Counted from the stretch's first letter, positions 18,898 through 27,883 are shown. The stretch is 64,000 nucleotides of DNA from Candidatus Izemoplasma sp. (GCA_036172455.1 JAXKVY010000004.1:62001-126000); one strand, 5' to 3'. Made by a program: numbers and translations. Notes: a model not told the origin generated them from the letters alone.

Positions 18898-19569
18898 ATG
18901 AAAAAACTATTACTAACAGTTTTACTAACACTAAGTGTTTTTACACTTACCGCATGCAACAACGAAGAGGAGGAACCATTTGTGCACAATGTCCCCGAGG
19001 CAGGTAACGTCTATTTAGATAATTTAGGGTATTATGAATATATTAATTTTACCAATCCAGTCGTGACCATTACCGTCAAAGATATTGGCCAGATTGAATT
19101 ACAACTATTTGAAGAAGTTGCTCCGAATACAGTTTATAATTTCGTTCAATATATTCAAAATAATGCCTATGAAAATAATCAATTTCATCGGGTAGTGACA
19201 GGCTTTGTCATTCAGGGTGGCCGGATTGAAAACGCTGAGTGTAAAATACGAGGTGAGTTTGATACCAATGATTTTGATAACCCATTGAATCATACTCGGG
19301 GGGTACTCAGTATGGCAAGAACCAATGATCCTAACAGTGCCTCTAGTCAATTTTTTATTGCGCATCAAACCAATCAAAGTACAGCGAGTTTGGACGGAAA
19401 ATACGCAGCCTTTGGCGGGGTTGTCTCAGGTTTTAATGTCTTAGACTATATTGCCAATTTACAAGCAGAGGGATCTCAAGAACCTCAAGTTGAGATAATT
19501 ATCGAAAATATCACAATTGATTTAAAAGGAAACGATTATCCGGATCCTGTCTGTTTACCAGTTGAGTAA
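18898..19569 (+). CDS. Lipid-anchored cyclophilin-type peptidyl-prolyl isomerase
   Basis: 223 residues. A lipoprotein signal ends in the lipobox LTAC (Cys20), followed by a short acidic linker. The cyclophilin domain (about 58-215) has FHRVVTGFVIQGG, with the catalytic-type Arg, and the MARTNDPNSASSQFFIA segment. It should fold exported proteins at the outer face of the membrane, a role played by PrsA in Bacillus. The last part, ending in PDPVCLPVE, is divergent. It shares a transcript with the dehydrogenase upstream and has its own terminator. Confidence 0.92.
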   Translation: MKKLLLTVLLTLSVFTLTACNNEEEEPFVHNVPEAGNVYLDNLGYYEYINFTNPVVTITVKDIGQIELQLFEEVAPNTVYNFVQYIQNNAYENNQFHRVVTGFVIQGGRIENAECKIRGEFDTNDFDNPLNHTRGVLSMARTNDPNSASSQFFIAHQTNQSTASLDGKYAAFGGVVSGFNVLDYIANLQAEGSQEPQVEIIIENITIDLKGNDYPDPVCLPVE

Positions 19570-19578
19570 TCAAGCTTA

Positions 19579-19604
19579 AGTATTCGGGTTTCCGAATACT
19601 TTTT
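19579..19604 (+). terminator. Terminator after the cyclophilin gene
   Basis: AGTATTCGG (19579-19587) pairs with CCGAATACT (19592-19600), loop GTTT, then T run to 19604. Confidence 0.92.
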
Positions 19605-19653
19605 CATAACAGTTAAAAAACGGAATATGATATACTATAAATGGTGATGAAAC

Positions 19654-20745
19654 ATGAAAAAATATGATGAAAGAGAGACCTTGTTTTCACGTATTGGTCT
19701 TGAAAAAGGGACAGAAGCATACAATACATTTTATAACCAACATCCGGAATTAAAACATCCTGATGATCTTTTACGTGGCAAATCGTTTCGTCATAATTCG
19801 AAAAAGTCACCCCGCTTTAAAGAACGGTTTGAACCAATCTTTAAACATAATAAAACCCACATCAAAGCGCTCTTTGATATGGCTAATGCGTATCCTAAAA
19901 AATCAACCCATGTTCCTTTAAAGGATAGTTTTAAAGCAAATATCAAAGAGATTACTAAGTATTACGGTGCGACTGATGTTGGTCTCACAACATTAACAGA
20001 TTATTCATTTTATCAAGTATTTGGTGGCGTGAATAAAACGTTAGGGATTAACAATTATGGTGAAAAGATTTTACCCAAATATAAAACGGCGATTGTATTC
20101 ACCGTCTTAATGGATAAGGATATGATTAACCGTGCACCCCAGTTTGAGGAATTACTAGCGACCGAAGAAGGCTATTTAAAACTGGCTCATATTGGTGCGC
20201 GCTTGACGATGTATTTAAAAGATTTAGGCTATCATGCGATGTTTAATAATTCAGAATATTATCTCGCACCACTCGTGCCCTTAGCGTATGATGCTGGGCT
20301 TGGTGAAATCGGGATGGCTAACCATTTAATCACCCGGAAGTATGGAAACAGAGTGCGGTTAGGCGCTGTTTTTACAACCCTAGAGTTACCCCCAGATCGT
20401 CCCGATGACTTTGGGTTAAAAGCATTTTGTAAATACTGCGGACTCTGTTTAATGAACTGTCCTTCAAAAGCTATATCACATCGTCCACGGATGGTGAATG
20501 GGCGCCAATTTTATAAATTTGATGAGAATAAATGTTATGATATGTGGATCAAATCAGGCACAGATTGTGGCACCTGTATTCAAAGTTGTCCATTCTCTCA
20601 AGAGATTGATCAAGACTTAGTCAATAACATGAAAGATAATGAAGCTATAATGCAAAAGATTTTTAATCAACATCTAGAGACATATGGTAGACGCCACTAT
20701 CTTAAAAAGGCTTTACCGATTGTCTCACTAAAGGAGGAAGAGTAA
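19654..20745 (+). CDS. Reductive-dehalogenase-like corrinoid/Fe-S protein, cytoplasmic
   Basis: 363 residues with no Tat signal or membrane segment. The segment AYDAGLGEIGMANHLI, then KYGNRVRLGAVFTTLEL, matches the cobalamin-binding part of the reductive dehalogenase/QueG superfamily. Two [4Fe-4S] motifs follow: C259-x2-C-x2-C-x3-C269-P and C294-x10-C305-x2-C-x3-C312-P. The second, with KCYDMW and TDCGTCIQSCPF, resembles dehalogenases (CYxFW...DCGxCIxxCPF) more than epoxyqueuosine reductase. No RdhB anchor gene is nearby. It could be a cytoplasmic dehalogenase-like reductase or another B12 enzyme; substrate unknown. An Smr gene overlaps its stop by one base. A TATACT box at 19631-19636 may be its -10. 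Confidence 0.8.
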   Translation: MKKYDERETLFSRIGLEKGTEAYNTFYNQHPELKHPDDLLRGKSFRHNSKKSPRFKERFEPIFKHNKTHIKALFDMANAYPKKSTHVPLKDSFKANIKEITKYYGATDVGLTTLTDYSFYQVFGGVNKTLGINNYGEKILPKYKTAIVFTVLMDKDMINRAPQFEELLATEEGYLKLAHIGARLTMYLKDLGYHAMFNNSEYYLAPLVPLAYDAGLGEIGMANHLITRKYGNRVRLGAVFTTLELPPDRPDDFGLKAFCKYCGLCLMNCPSKAISHRPRMVNGRQFYKFDENKCYDMWIKSGTDCGTCIQSCPFSQEIDQDLVNNMKDNEAIMQKIFNQHLETYGRRHYLKKALPIVSLKEEE

Positions 20746-20975
20746 TGGTAGAATTTGATGTACATGGCATGACCAAAGATCAAGCTAAAGTTGAAATTGA
20801 GCGTTTCATCGCAAAATTAAGCAAAGAAGTAAAACAAATCCGTATCATTCACGGGTACCGTAGTGGGACATCATTAAGAGAAGCCATTCAGAGTACGCAT
20901 TTTATTAAAAGTAATCGGATTAAACGAAAAAAACTCACGATGAATCGTGGCGAAACGATATTTGAGTTATATTAA
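20745..20975 (+). CDS. Stand-alone Smr domain protein
   Basis: 76 residues, about one Smr domain: FDVHGMTKDQAKVEIERFI matches the LDLHG start, and IRIIHGYRSGTSLREAI the HGxGxGxLR core. Smr domains bind and often nick nucleic acid, and occur alone or at the C-terminus of MutS2. The gene begins TAATG, coupled to the Fe-S protein gene, with AAGGAGGA inside that gene. Here G-T-G of the core is replaced by R-S-G-T, so nuclease activity is uncertain. Confidence 0.8.
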   Translation: MVEFDVHGMTKDQAKVEIERFIAKLSKEVKQIRIIHGYRSGTSLREAIQSTHFIKSNRIKRKKLTMNRGETIFELY

Positions 20976-21092
20976 TAGTTCGTTTTTCCCTGATGTAGTC
21001 ATCACATGTTGTAAGGTAACTGTCCAGTTATATTTAAAACGCATGGATGGTTTTTTGTATTGAATGTACAATGTAGATAAAGAGGGATACCA

Positions 21093-21434
21093 ATGAAACA
21101 AATTAAACGGTATTTAATGATCGGGTATATTGCCATAACTTTATGTGTGATTGCGATAATAGTGAGTTATATTATGCTTTGGCTATATGTTTTACTTATC
21201 GCTATTTTCGCATTATTAATCAGTGTATTTGGACTTATTATAGTCCATTCACTCACACCATTTATACTTGATAAACAACTTGATATTGCCGCGTTAAAAG
21301 CTGAAGGGCTAACGATAGTTACCTGCCCTAAATGTCATAAACACAATGTCTTAGAAGATCAATACTGTATTTTTTGTCATAGTCAATTAATAGGAGACAA
21401 ACGTGATGATACAAAAGACACGGATACAACGTAA
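21093..21434 (+). CDS. Small two-helix membrane protein with zinc ribbon
   Basis: 113 residues. Two adjacent hydrophobic segments (about 8-29 and 31-53) are followed by a soluble part with CPKC and CIFC pairs (VTCPKCHKHNVLEDQYCIFC), a typical rubredoxin-like zinc ribbon, and an acidic tail. It overlaps the start of the MFS transporter gene by 29 bases. AGAGGGA precedes the ATG. No function known. Confidence 0.75.
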   Translation: MKQIKRYLMIGYIAITLCVIAIIVSYIMLWLYVLLIAIFALLISVFGLIIVHSLTPFILDKQLDIAALKAEGLTIVTCPKCHKHNVLEDQYCIFCHSQLIGDKRDDTKDTDTT

Positions 21435-22605
21435 TATACCACTAGATTATGCCCATACCTTTGTGAGAAACTTAAATGTCACACACGGAATATGGGTCAT
21501 GTATTTGTTATCGCTAAAGTATACCTTATTTGATATCGGCGTATTTGAATCTGTCTTCCATCTATCCAGTATGGCCTTTGAAGTGCCAACGGGTATGGTA
21601 GCGGATTTATTCGGCCGTAAGTTATCCCGCATCCTAGGGATAGTGGTTGCGATGGGATATATCGCCATAATGCTTTGGTTTGATTCCTATCCCATGATGA
21701 TCCTCGCCTTTACCCTCTTAGGATTATCTTATACCTTTGAGTCAGGTAGTGGGGAAGCTTTAGTGTATGACTCGCTAAAAAGACTGGGTAAAGAAGAAAC
21801 ATTTATCCGTTTTAATGGCCGGAAAGAAGCCTTTTATCAACTTGGCACAACTATTTCTCTTTTTGGTGGGGGCTATATCGCAATGATTTCTTTTGATTTA
21901 AATTTTCAATTAATGTTCGGTATTTACTTACTTGCAATAATACTGATAACATTGATGACAGATATCCCAGTAAATCATCAACACACAACCGGTGTTACTC
22001 AACGATTTAAACACCATTTTATTGATTCAATAAAAACGGTCTTATCCAATAAACGCTTATGTTTATTAATTGTCATGAGTGCACTGATCGCTGCCCCTGT
22101 CACAACCATTTTCTTCTTTGCTCAAGATTATTTAATACAATTGGCCTTTACACGCGGAGAAGTCGGTCTTTTTCTTGCAGGACATAGTTTATTTGCGGCA
22201 CTTGGCGGCATCTTTGCCCACAAAATTGAACGTAAGTGGAAAGAAAAAAAGATCCTCCGGTATGTTCCTTTATTCAGTTTAGTCATGTTTTGGCTCATGG
22301 TTATTGAGCCGATTTATGTCATTCCATTTATGGTTATTGGGTTCTTTGACAGTATCTTTTATGTTGTTATGGCGGATTATGTCAATAAACTCACACCAAG
22401 TAATAAACGCGCAACAGTACTCAGTTTTGGTGCGCTTACCTTTAGTATCATCATGATTATACTTTTTCCATCAGTCGGATTCTTCGCAGAACGTGTTGGG
22501 TATCAATCAACCACATACTTGCTTGCGGGAATCACCACAGTCGTATATCTGTTGTTACTATGGATATTATCGACTGAGCATTTTAAAATACATGGATCAA
22601 AGTAG
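21406..22605 (+). CDS. MFS transporter (efflux type)
   Basis: 399 residues and about 12 hydrophobic segments. Motif A between helices 2 and 3 reads GMVADLFGRKLSR, close to the MFS consensus GxxxDRxGRR. A second half-motif is weaker. The family look is of drug/macrolide-type exporters of Bacillota. ATG 21406 is used; AGGAGA at 21392-21397 lies 8 bases before it, and a GTG at 21403 is also in frame. It overlaps the zinc-ribbon gene and runs 8 bases before the NfnA-like gene. Substrate unknown. Confidence 0.88.
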   Translation: MIQKTRIQRNIPLDYAHTFVRNLNVTHGIWVMYLLSLKYTLFDIGVFESVFHLSSMAFEVPTGMVADLFGRKLSRILGIVVAMGYIAIMLWFDSYPMMILAFTLLGLSYTFESGSGEALVYDSLKRLGKEETFIRFNGRKEAFYQLGTTISLFGGGYIAMISFDLNFQLMFGIYLLAIILITLMTDIPVNHQHTTGVTQRFKHHFIDSIKTVLSNKRLCLLIVMSALIAAPVTTIFFFAQDYLIQLAFTRGEVGLFLAGHSLFAALGGIFAHKIERKWKEKKILRYVPLFSLVMFWLMVIEPIYVIPFMVIGFFDSIFYVVMADYVNKLTPSNKRATVLSFGALTFSIIMIILFPSVGFFAERVGYQSTTYLLAGITTVVYLLLLWILSTEHFKIHGSK

Positions 22606-22613
22606 GTGATAAA

Positions 22614-23438
22614 ATGGCAAAAATAGTATACAAAAAAGGATTAAGTGACATGATAGATTTAATGGAGATTCATGCGCCTCATATCGCTAAAAATTATCAA
22701 CCCGGTCAATTTGTTATTGTCCGGGCAAATGCCTATGCGGAACGGATCCCATTAACGGTTGTAAAAACAACTGAAAAAACGATAACTCTGATCATTCAAA
22801 AAATCGGCTTTTCTACACAAGAAATTGGTAAATTACACGTCGGAGATGACATTTTAGATGTCGTTGGTCCATTAGGACAAGCAATTGATGATCATGATGT
22901 GTCACGGATCCTCGCAGTTGCGGGTGGTGTTGGCGCAGCGCCCTTATATCCTCAACTCGCGTTTTATAATGCTAAAGGCGTTCATATTGATTGTGTTCTT
23001 GGCGCTAAAACAAAAGACGCCTTAATTTTAGAGGCCGAGTTTAATGAGGTATGTGATACCCTTTATATCACGACTGATGATGGCACAAAAGGACACAAAG
23101 GGTTTGTCACAGATCAGGTTAAAACCCTATTAGACAATCATTCCTATGACCACGCCATTGCGATAGGTCCGTTGATCATGATGCAACATGTTGTCAATCT
23201 AAATAAAGCGTATAACGTATCAACTGACGTCAGTCTTAACCCGATTATGATTGATGGGACTGGTATGTGTGGTAACTGTCGTGTTTCAATTGGAGATAAA
23301 ACGTATTTTGCGTGTATTGATGGCCCTGACTTTTTAGGTGATGAGGTTAATTTTGATGAATTAATGGCTCGTCAACGCTATTACAAAGATGAAGAACATG
23401 TCTGTTTATTAAAGAAGGTGACATCAGATGAAAAATAG
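22614..23438 (+). CDS. nfnA: NfnA-type ferredoxin-NADP reductase subunit alpha (FAD, [2Fe-2S])
   Basis: 274 residues. A ferredoxin-reductase-like fold with the FAD motif RIPLTVV, the NAD-site motif GGVGAAPLYPQ, and a C-terminal cluster segment DGTGMCGNCRVS (C219, C222) with ACIDGPDF, typical of the small subunit of NADH-dependent reduced ferredoxin:NADP oxidoreductase and sulfide dehydrogenase. It overlaps the NfnB-like gene by 11 bases; the pair makes the electron-bifurcating transhydrogenase. PyrK of dihydroorotate dehydrogenase is related, but no pyrD is beside it. With PFOR and Rnf it forms the redox balance set of an anaerobe. Confidence 0.9.
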   Translation: MAKIVYKKGLSDMIDLMEIHAPHIAKNYQPGQFVIVRANAYAERIPLTVVKTTEKTITLIIQKIGFSTQEIGKLHVGDDILDVVGPLGQAIDDHDVSRILAVAGGVGAAPLYPQLAFYNAKGVHIDCVLGAKTKDALILEAEFNEVCDTLYITTDDGTKGHKGFVTDQVKTLLDNHSYDHAIAIGPLIMMQHVVNLNKAYNVSTDVSLNPIMIDGTGMCGNCRVSIGDKTYFACIDGPDFLGDEVNFDELMARQRYYKDEEHVCLLKKVTSDEK

Positions 23439-24816
23439 GCCAGAAATGCCAACACAAGATCCTAAAGAACGGATTAAAAACTTTGATGAAGTCCCCTTAG
23501 GTCTGACCAAAACGCAAGTCATCTTAGAAGCAAATCGCTGTTTACAATGTAAACGACCACTCTGTGTAAAAGCTTGCCCAGTCTCTATTCGGATTCCTGA
23601 ATTCATTGATTATTTAGCTAAAGAAGCATGGGATGACGCGTATGATATTTTATATGAAGACAATGTATTACCGAGTATATGCGGGCGCGTTTGTCCTCAA
23701 GAAAAGCAATGTGAAGGAGCCTGTATCCTTGGTAAAAAATATACCCCAATAGCGATTGGGATGTTAGAACGATATCTTGGTGATTATGGGTTACACCACA
23801 CCAAAACGCAAGATATCAAAGACAATGGCATCAAAGTAGCTGTCGTCGGGAGTGGCCCTGCAGGGTTAAGTAATGCGTATAGTATGCGTAAAAAAGGCTA
23901 TGATGTGACGATTTATGAAGCGTTGCACGCCTTCGGGGGTGTCTTACAATATGGGATTCCATCCTTTCGCTTACCTAAGTCAATTGTCAAAGAAGAAATA
24001 GATAAACTTAAAGCAATGGGGGTACACTTTGAAAAAAATACAATCATAGGCAAAACGATTACGATTGAACAATTATTTGACGACACAAAGGTAGAAGCCA
24101 TTTTCATCGGAAGTGGCGCAGGCTTACCTAGACGGTTAAATATACCAGGTGAAAACCATAGTGGTGTTTATTACGCAAATGAGTTTTTAACCCGTGTCAA
24201 TTTAATGAAATCAAACACATTTCCTAATCACAGTACCCCAATCAAAGTCGGAGACAATGTGGCCGTGATTGGTGGCGGAAATGTGGCGATGGACGCAGCG
24301 CGTACAGCGAAGCGGTTAGGCGCTAAAAATGTTTTTATTTTATATCGTCGTGACATGTCAAGTTTACCAGCTAGACAAGAAGAAATTGAACATGCCAAAG
24401 AAGAAGGCATTACCTTTAATCTATTATTAAATCCTGTCGAATTTAAAGGCGATAACTACATCGTTAATGAAGTCGTCTGTGAAGTGATGACACTTGGTGA
24501 GAAAGATGCCTCTGGCAGACATCGTCCAGTGGGCACGAAATCCTATAAAACACTATCCATTGACAGTGCCATTGTATCTATTGGTCAATCACCGAATCCG
24601 ATTTTAAGTCGCACGACAAAAAACTTAAAAACAGATCAATGGGGACGGATTGAAACCAACAATTATGAAACATCAATTCCAGGTGTATTTGCTGGGGGAG
24701 ATGTGGTAAGTGGCGCAGCCACTGTCATTCTTGCGATGGGTGCTGGAAAAGAAGCAAGTTTAGCGATGGATAGCTATATTCAATCAAAAAGTATTGACAA
24801 AACGCCGAAAAACTAG
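23428..24816 (+). CDS. nfnB: NfnB-type subunit beta (GltD-like)
   Basis: 462 residues. An N-terminal double [4Fe-4S] domain (RCLQCKRPLCVKACPV, later CGRVCPQEKQCEGAC) is followed by two dinucleotide folds: VVGSGPAGLSNAYSMR for FAD and VIGGGNVAMDAARTAKRLG for NADPH. This is the GltD/NfnB family. Together with the overlapping nfnA it should couple reduced ferredoxin and NADH to NADP reduction by bifurcation at its FAD. Length and motifs are normal for NfnB. No glutamate synthase large subunit is near, which argues against GltD. Confidence 0.92.
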   Translation: MKNRPEMPTQDPKERIKNFDEVPLGLTKTQVILEANRCLQCKRPLCVKACPVSIRIPEFIDYLAKEAWDDAYDILYEDNVLPSICGRVCPQEKQCEGACILGKKYTPIAIGMLERYLGDYGLHHTKTQDIKDNGIKVAVVGSGPAGLSNAYSMRKKGYDVTIYEALHAFGGVLQYGIPSFRLPKSIVKEEIDKLKAMGVHFEKNTIIGKTITIEQLFDDTKVEAIFIGSGAGLPRRLNIPGENHSGVYYANEFLTRVNLMKSNTFPNHSTPIKVGDNVAVIGGGNVAMDAARTAKRLGAKNVFILYRRDMSSLPARQEEIEHAKEEGITFNLLLNPVEFKGDNYIVNEVVCEVMTLGEKDASGRHRPVGTKSYKTLSIDSAIVSIGQSPNPILSRTTKNLKTDQWGRIETNNYETSIPGVFAGGDVVSGAATVILAMGAGKEASLAMDSYIQSKSIDKTPKN

Positions 24817-24875
24817 TATCCTTTTGATAAAGAAACTTTGATATTCAAAGAAGATTGTAGGAGGCTTGTTAATAC

Positions 24876-25727
24876 ATGTCAAAGATTGGGTTATTAGTTT
24901 GCGGGAATTCAGGAATTGATTATATTGATCATTCATATGATATTGAAGTCATTCGCAGTATTTTAATGGCGGATGGGAAAGAATATACAGATTATGTTGA
25001 CATCTCCGCAGATGCATTTTATCAACTATTAGAAGAGAAACCAGAACTGACACCATCGACGGCACAAGCAGCGACAGGTGTCATCTTAGAACAATATGAA
25101 AAAATGGTAAAAAAAGGCTATGACGAATTACTTGTTATTACGATAAGCCAAAAACTAAGTGGAACGTATGAAGGATGTCTACTTGCGGGTAAAATGTTAG
25201 ACGGAACCAAAGTTACCGTGTTTGATTCACAAACGGTTGCCTACCCTGAAGCAAAAATGACATTAGAGGCAGCACGTATGATCGAAGCGGGAAAAACAGT
25301 CGAAGAGATCTTACCAAGACTCGAAGAATTACGGGATAATCACCGGATTTTATTTAGTGTTAAGACATTACGTTATTTGGTGAAAAATGGCCGGTTAAGT
25401 GGTGCAAGCGGATTTGTTGGTAGTATGTTGAAAATTAAACCGATGTTAGAAGTAACTAAAGACGGTCGTGTTGAAGCATTAGAAAAAATACGGACATTAA
25501 AAAAAGCAACACAGCGGCTTGTCGATAAGTTTTTAGAAGAACTTGGTGATCAAGATGTTGAAGTCTTTGTCATTCAAGCACATGCTCAAGACCGCGCGAA
25601 CAATGTTATTGCGTTGATTCAAGAAGTCAAGCCAGAGATAACACAGATTAGTGTTTATCCATTAACTCCAGTTGTAGGTGCCCATAGTGGTCCTGGTGTG
25701 GTTGGTGTTGGTTATATTATTAAATAA
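24876..25727 (+). CDS. DegV family protein (fatty-acid-binding, FakB-like), copy 1
   Basis: 283 residues. The DegV fold motifs are present: TPSTAQAATG, ITISQKLSGTYEG, VFDSQTV, KNGRLSGASGFVGSMLKIKP and the C-terminal VVGAHSGPGVVGVGY. DegV proteins bind a single fatty acid; in FakAB systems they present it to kinase FakA. A second DegV gene lies 1.3 kb downstream in the same direction, with a FabT-like regulator directly after this one. No fakA gene is in the window. AGGAGG lies 11 bases before the ATG. Confidence 0.92.
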   Translation: MSKIGLLVCGNSGIDYIDHSYDIEVIRSILMADGKEYTDYVDISADAFYQLLEEKPELTPSTAQAATGVILEQYEKMVKKGYDELLVITISQKLSGTYEGCLLAGKMLDGTKVTVFDSQTVAYPEAKMTLEAARMIEAGKTVEEILPRLEELRDNHRILFSVKTLRYLVKNGRLSGASGFVGSMLKIKPMLEVTKDGRVEALEKIRTLKKATQRLVDKFLEELGDQDVEVFVIQAHAQDRANNVIALIQEVKPEITQISVYPLTPVVGAHSGPGVVGVGYIIK

Positions 25728-25744
25728 ATCAAGGGGGAATTTCG

Positions 25745-26182
25745 ATGGATACACCCAAACAAATAATTAATGAGCTACTCGTTGAAGTGTTTAATCAGAT
25801 TTTAAGTATTGAACAAGAAAACCTTAAACAACGAGGAATCACATTATCTATGAATGAGGTTCATGTGTTAGAGGCAATCGTTAAAACAGAACCACCAACG
25901 ATGACCAACATTGCGACTCGACTACGGGTTACTACAGGAACGCTAACTACCGCAGTTAATCGTCTTGTTGAAAAAGGGTATGTCGAACGTGAACGCTTAG
26001 AAGAAGATAAACGCCGTGTTATGGTTTCCATCACAAAAAAAGCGTATGATGTTTTACGGATACATGATCAATTTCATGATGAAATGATTGATGCGACCAT
26101 TAAAGATATGAAATTAGATGAAGATGAACTATTACTGCAATCACTGTATAACTTAAAAGAGTACTTTAAACACAAATACTAA
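25745..26182 (+). CDS. MarR-family regulator, FabT-like
   Basis: 145 residues with the MarR winged helix: PTMTNIATRLRVTTGTLTTAVNRLVEKGYVERE and a wing EEDKRRVMVSITKK. The pattern, including an N-terminal helix with LSIEQENLKQRG and SMNEVHVLEAI, resembles FabT of streptococci, which represses fatty acid synthesis genes in response to acyl-ACP. It follows a DegV gene by 17 bases, behind AAGGGGGA, which supports a role in fatty acid use. No fab genes are in this window. Confidence 0.85.
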   Translation: MDTPKQIINELLVEVFNQILSIEQENLKQRGITLSMNEVHVLEAIVKTEPPTMTNIATRLRVTTGTLTTAVNRLVEKGYVERERLEEDKRRVMVSITKKAYDVLRIHDQFHDEMIDATIKDMKLDEDELLLQSLYNLKEYFKHKY

Positions 26183-26194
26183 TCACTAAATACC

Positions 26195-26248
26195 TTTACT
26201 ATCTACTCTATGTTTGATACAATAAAGACATCATTTAGAGTAAGTAGA
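26195..26248 (+). promoter_or_regulatory. Promoter and flanking inverted repeat of the PadR operon
   Basis: TTTACT (26195-26200), 17-base spacer, TACAAT (26218-26223). TCTACTCTA (26202-26210) and TAGAGTAAGTAGA (26236-26248) form an imperfect inverted repeat around the -10 box, a plausible PadR autorepression site. Confidence 0.6.
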
Positions 26249-26260
26249 GGTGTTTTTTTT

Positions 26261-26599
26261 ATGATTCAGTCAGACCTCATTCGTGGTCATCTTGATACGA
26301 TTGTATTAAAACTTATACAAGAAAAAGATCGCTATGGATATGAAATAGCAAGTTGCATTAAAGAACGGACAAACGGTGCTTTTTTACTCAAAGAAGCAAC
26401 CCTTTATAGCGCCTTAAATCGACTTGAAAAAAAAGATATTATCGAATCATATATCGGTAAAAAAACCCATGGTAAAAAACGACGATATTATAAAATTACG
26501 GCCTTAGGTAAAGCGTACTTCAAAGAAAAATACACCGAATGGAATGCGTTTAAAAAGATTTTAGAAACGTTATTGGAGGAAGACCATGAAACAAATTGA
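26261..26599 (+). CDS. PadR-family transcriptional regulator
   Basis: 112 residues from ATG 26261, behind AGAGGTG. An upstream in-frame ATG at 26210 lies before the -10 box and is rejected. The PadR winged helix is clear: LDTIVLKLIQEKDRYGYEIASCI, KEATLYSALNRLEKKDIIES and KRRYYKITALGKAYF. It overlaps the HAAS-domain gene by 14 bases, a common pairing in Bacillota where PadR controls a membrane HAAS protein. Confidence 0.92.
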   Translation: MIQSDLIRGHLDTIVLKLIQEKDRYGYEIASCIKERTNGAFLLKEATLYSALNRLEKKDIIESYIGKKTHGKKRRYYKITALGKAYFKEKYTEWNAFKKILETLLEEDHETN

Positions 26600-26999
26600 T
26601 AATTTTGTGAAGCACACATTTAAACATGTCCCCATTGAAGAACGTAAAGAGATTATTGAACAAGTGACAGAAATTTTGAATGAAAAAGTAGATGATTTAA
26701 TGGATAAAGGTTATTCGGAACAAGAGGCAATCGATAAAACTGTCTTAGAGTTTGGGACAGCTGAGGATTACTATGATGCGGGAGATTACAGTTTTAAAAA
26801 ACCCAAAACCATCGCGCGCTATCGGAATGATTTTCTATTCAGTTTATTTGGTGCGCTCATTATTATCGCGATGCTTGTCTTCACTGATTTATATTATACT
26901 CGGCAAACCATTTGGTTTGTATTACCAACATTAGCAGTACTGTGGTGGCCACTCGCAACCTTATATCGATTTTTAAATAGGAAAGATCAGGGGGAATAA
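26586..26999 (+). CDS. HAAS (DUF1700) domain membrane protein
   Basis: 137 residues. The N-terminal half is the HAAS helical domain (VPIEERKEIIEQVTEIL, GYSEQEAIDKTVLEFG), followed by two membrane helices near 82-102 and 109-128. HAAS proteins are regularly partners of PadR regulators, as here with a 14-base overlap. The two helices make it a minimal 2TM version. Exact function unknown. Confidence 0.88.
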   Translation: MKQIDNFVKHTFKHVPIEERKEIIEQVTEILNEKVDDLMDKGYSEQEAIDKTVLEFGTAEDYYDAGDYSFKKPKTIARYRNDFLFSLFGALIIIAMLVFTDLYYTRQTIWFVLPTLAVLWWPLATLYRFLNRKDQGE

Positions 27000-27001
27000 A
27001 A

Positions 27002-27865
27002 ATGAGTAAAATAGCTGTTATTGCAACGTCTACAAGTTGTTTAGATTATGTTGATATCTCAACAGAAAACCTACGTATTTGGCGGATGAAAATCACGATT
27101 GAAGATGATTCGTACAATGATTTCACAGAAATTACAGCCGATGCTTTTTATGACAAATTATTACAAAACAATAATTTAGTACCCTCGTCATCGATGCCAT
27201 CGCCTGGTGAACTTCATCTATTATTAGATGATTTAAAAAGTAACGGATATGATGAGGTTATTATTATTACCATATCCAGTGAATTGAGCGGAACATTCAA
27301 TGCAACAAGTTTAGCACTTAACGCCTATGAAGGCGATATAAAGACACATGTAATAGACTCTAAAAACGCAGCCATAAGCGAAGGATTCTTATCCCTTGAA
27401 GCATTACGTTTAATTGATGAAGGGAAAACAGCAGAAGAGATAATTAGTTATCTAGAGAAATTGCGGATCAATCGCAAACAGTATTTTATGGTGGATAACC
27501 TCCGTTTATTTGTTGCGAATGGGCGTTTAAGTGGCGCAAGTGGATTTATTGGTAGTATGTTTAAGATTAAACCGATTTTAGAAGTTAATGACGACGGGAA
27601 AATTGTGCCGTTTAAAAAAATCAGAACGCAGAAACGTGCGCTCAAAGAAATGGTTGAGTTGGTTATTAATGATTTAAGAGATATTGATAATTTTATTGTG
27701 ACCTATGATACCTCGAATAATAAAGAAGGATTTGCGTATATTAAAGAGCGGATGGAAGAAGCCTTTCCAAATTACCGACATATTGAAGCACCTATCACAC
27801 CAGTGATTGGTTGCCATACCGGTATTGGAACGGTTGGTATTGCCTATTTTGATTTAGATATTTAA
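27002..27865 (+). CDS. DegV family protein (fatty-acid-binding, FakB-like), copy 2
   Basis: 287 residues. It shares the motifs of the first DegV copy: PSSSMPSPGE, ITISSELSGTFNA, VIDSKNA, ANGRLSGASGFIGSMFKIKP and VIGCHTGIGTVGIAY. The pocket segments differ clearly, so the two may choose different fatty acids, as FakB1 and FakB2 do for saturated and unsaturated chains. It begins 2 bases after the HAAS gene and is therefore in the PadR operon. Confidence 0.92.
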   Translation: MSKIAVIATSTSCLDYVDISTENLRIWRMKITIEDDSYNDFTEITADAFYDKLLQNNNLVPSSSMPSPGELHLLLDDLKSNGYDEVIIITISSELSGTFNATSLALNAYEGDIKTHVIDSKNAAISEGFLSLEALRLIDEGKTAEEIISYLEKLRINRKQYFMVDNLRLFVANGRLSGASGFIGSMFKIKPILEVNDDGKIVPFKKIRTQKRALKEMVELVINDLRDIDNFIVTYDTSNNKEGFAYIKERMEEAFPNYRHIEAPITPVIGCHTGIGTVGIAYFDLDI

Positions 27866-27883
27866 ACATAGGGAGACGATGTT

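Noticed and set aside
19654-20745. Epoxyqueuosine reductase QueG
   Set aside because: The second Fe-S motif (C-x10-C-x2-C-x3-C with CYDMW and DCGTC) and the length of the N-terminal part fit dehalogenase-like proteins better; QueG cannot be fully excluded without a tree.
23428-24816. Glutamate synthase small subunit
   Set aside because: It overlaps a gene for a DHODB/NfnA-like subunit and there is no large subunit nearby, so NfnB is the better call.
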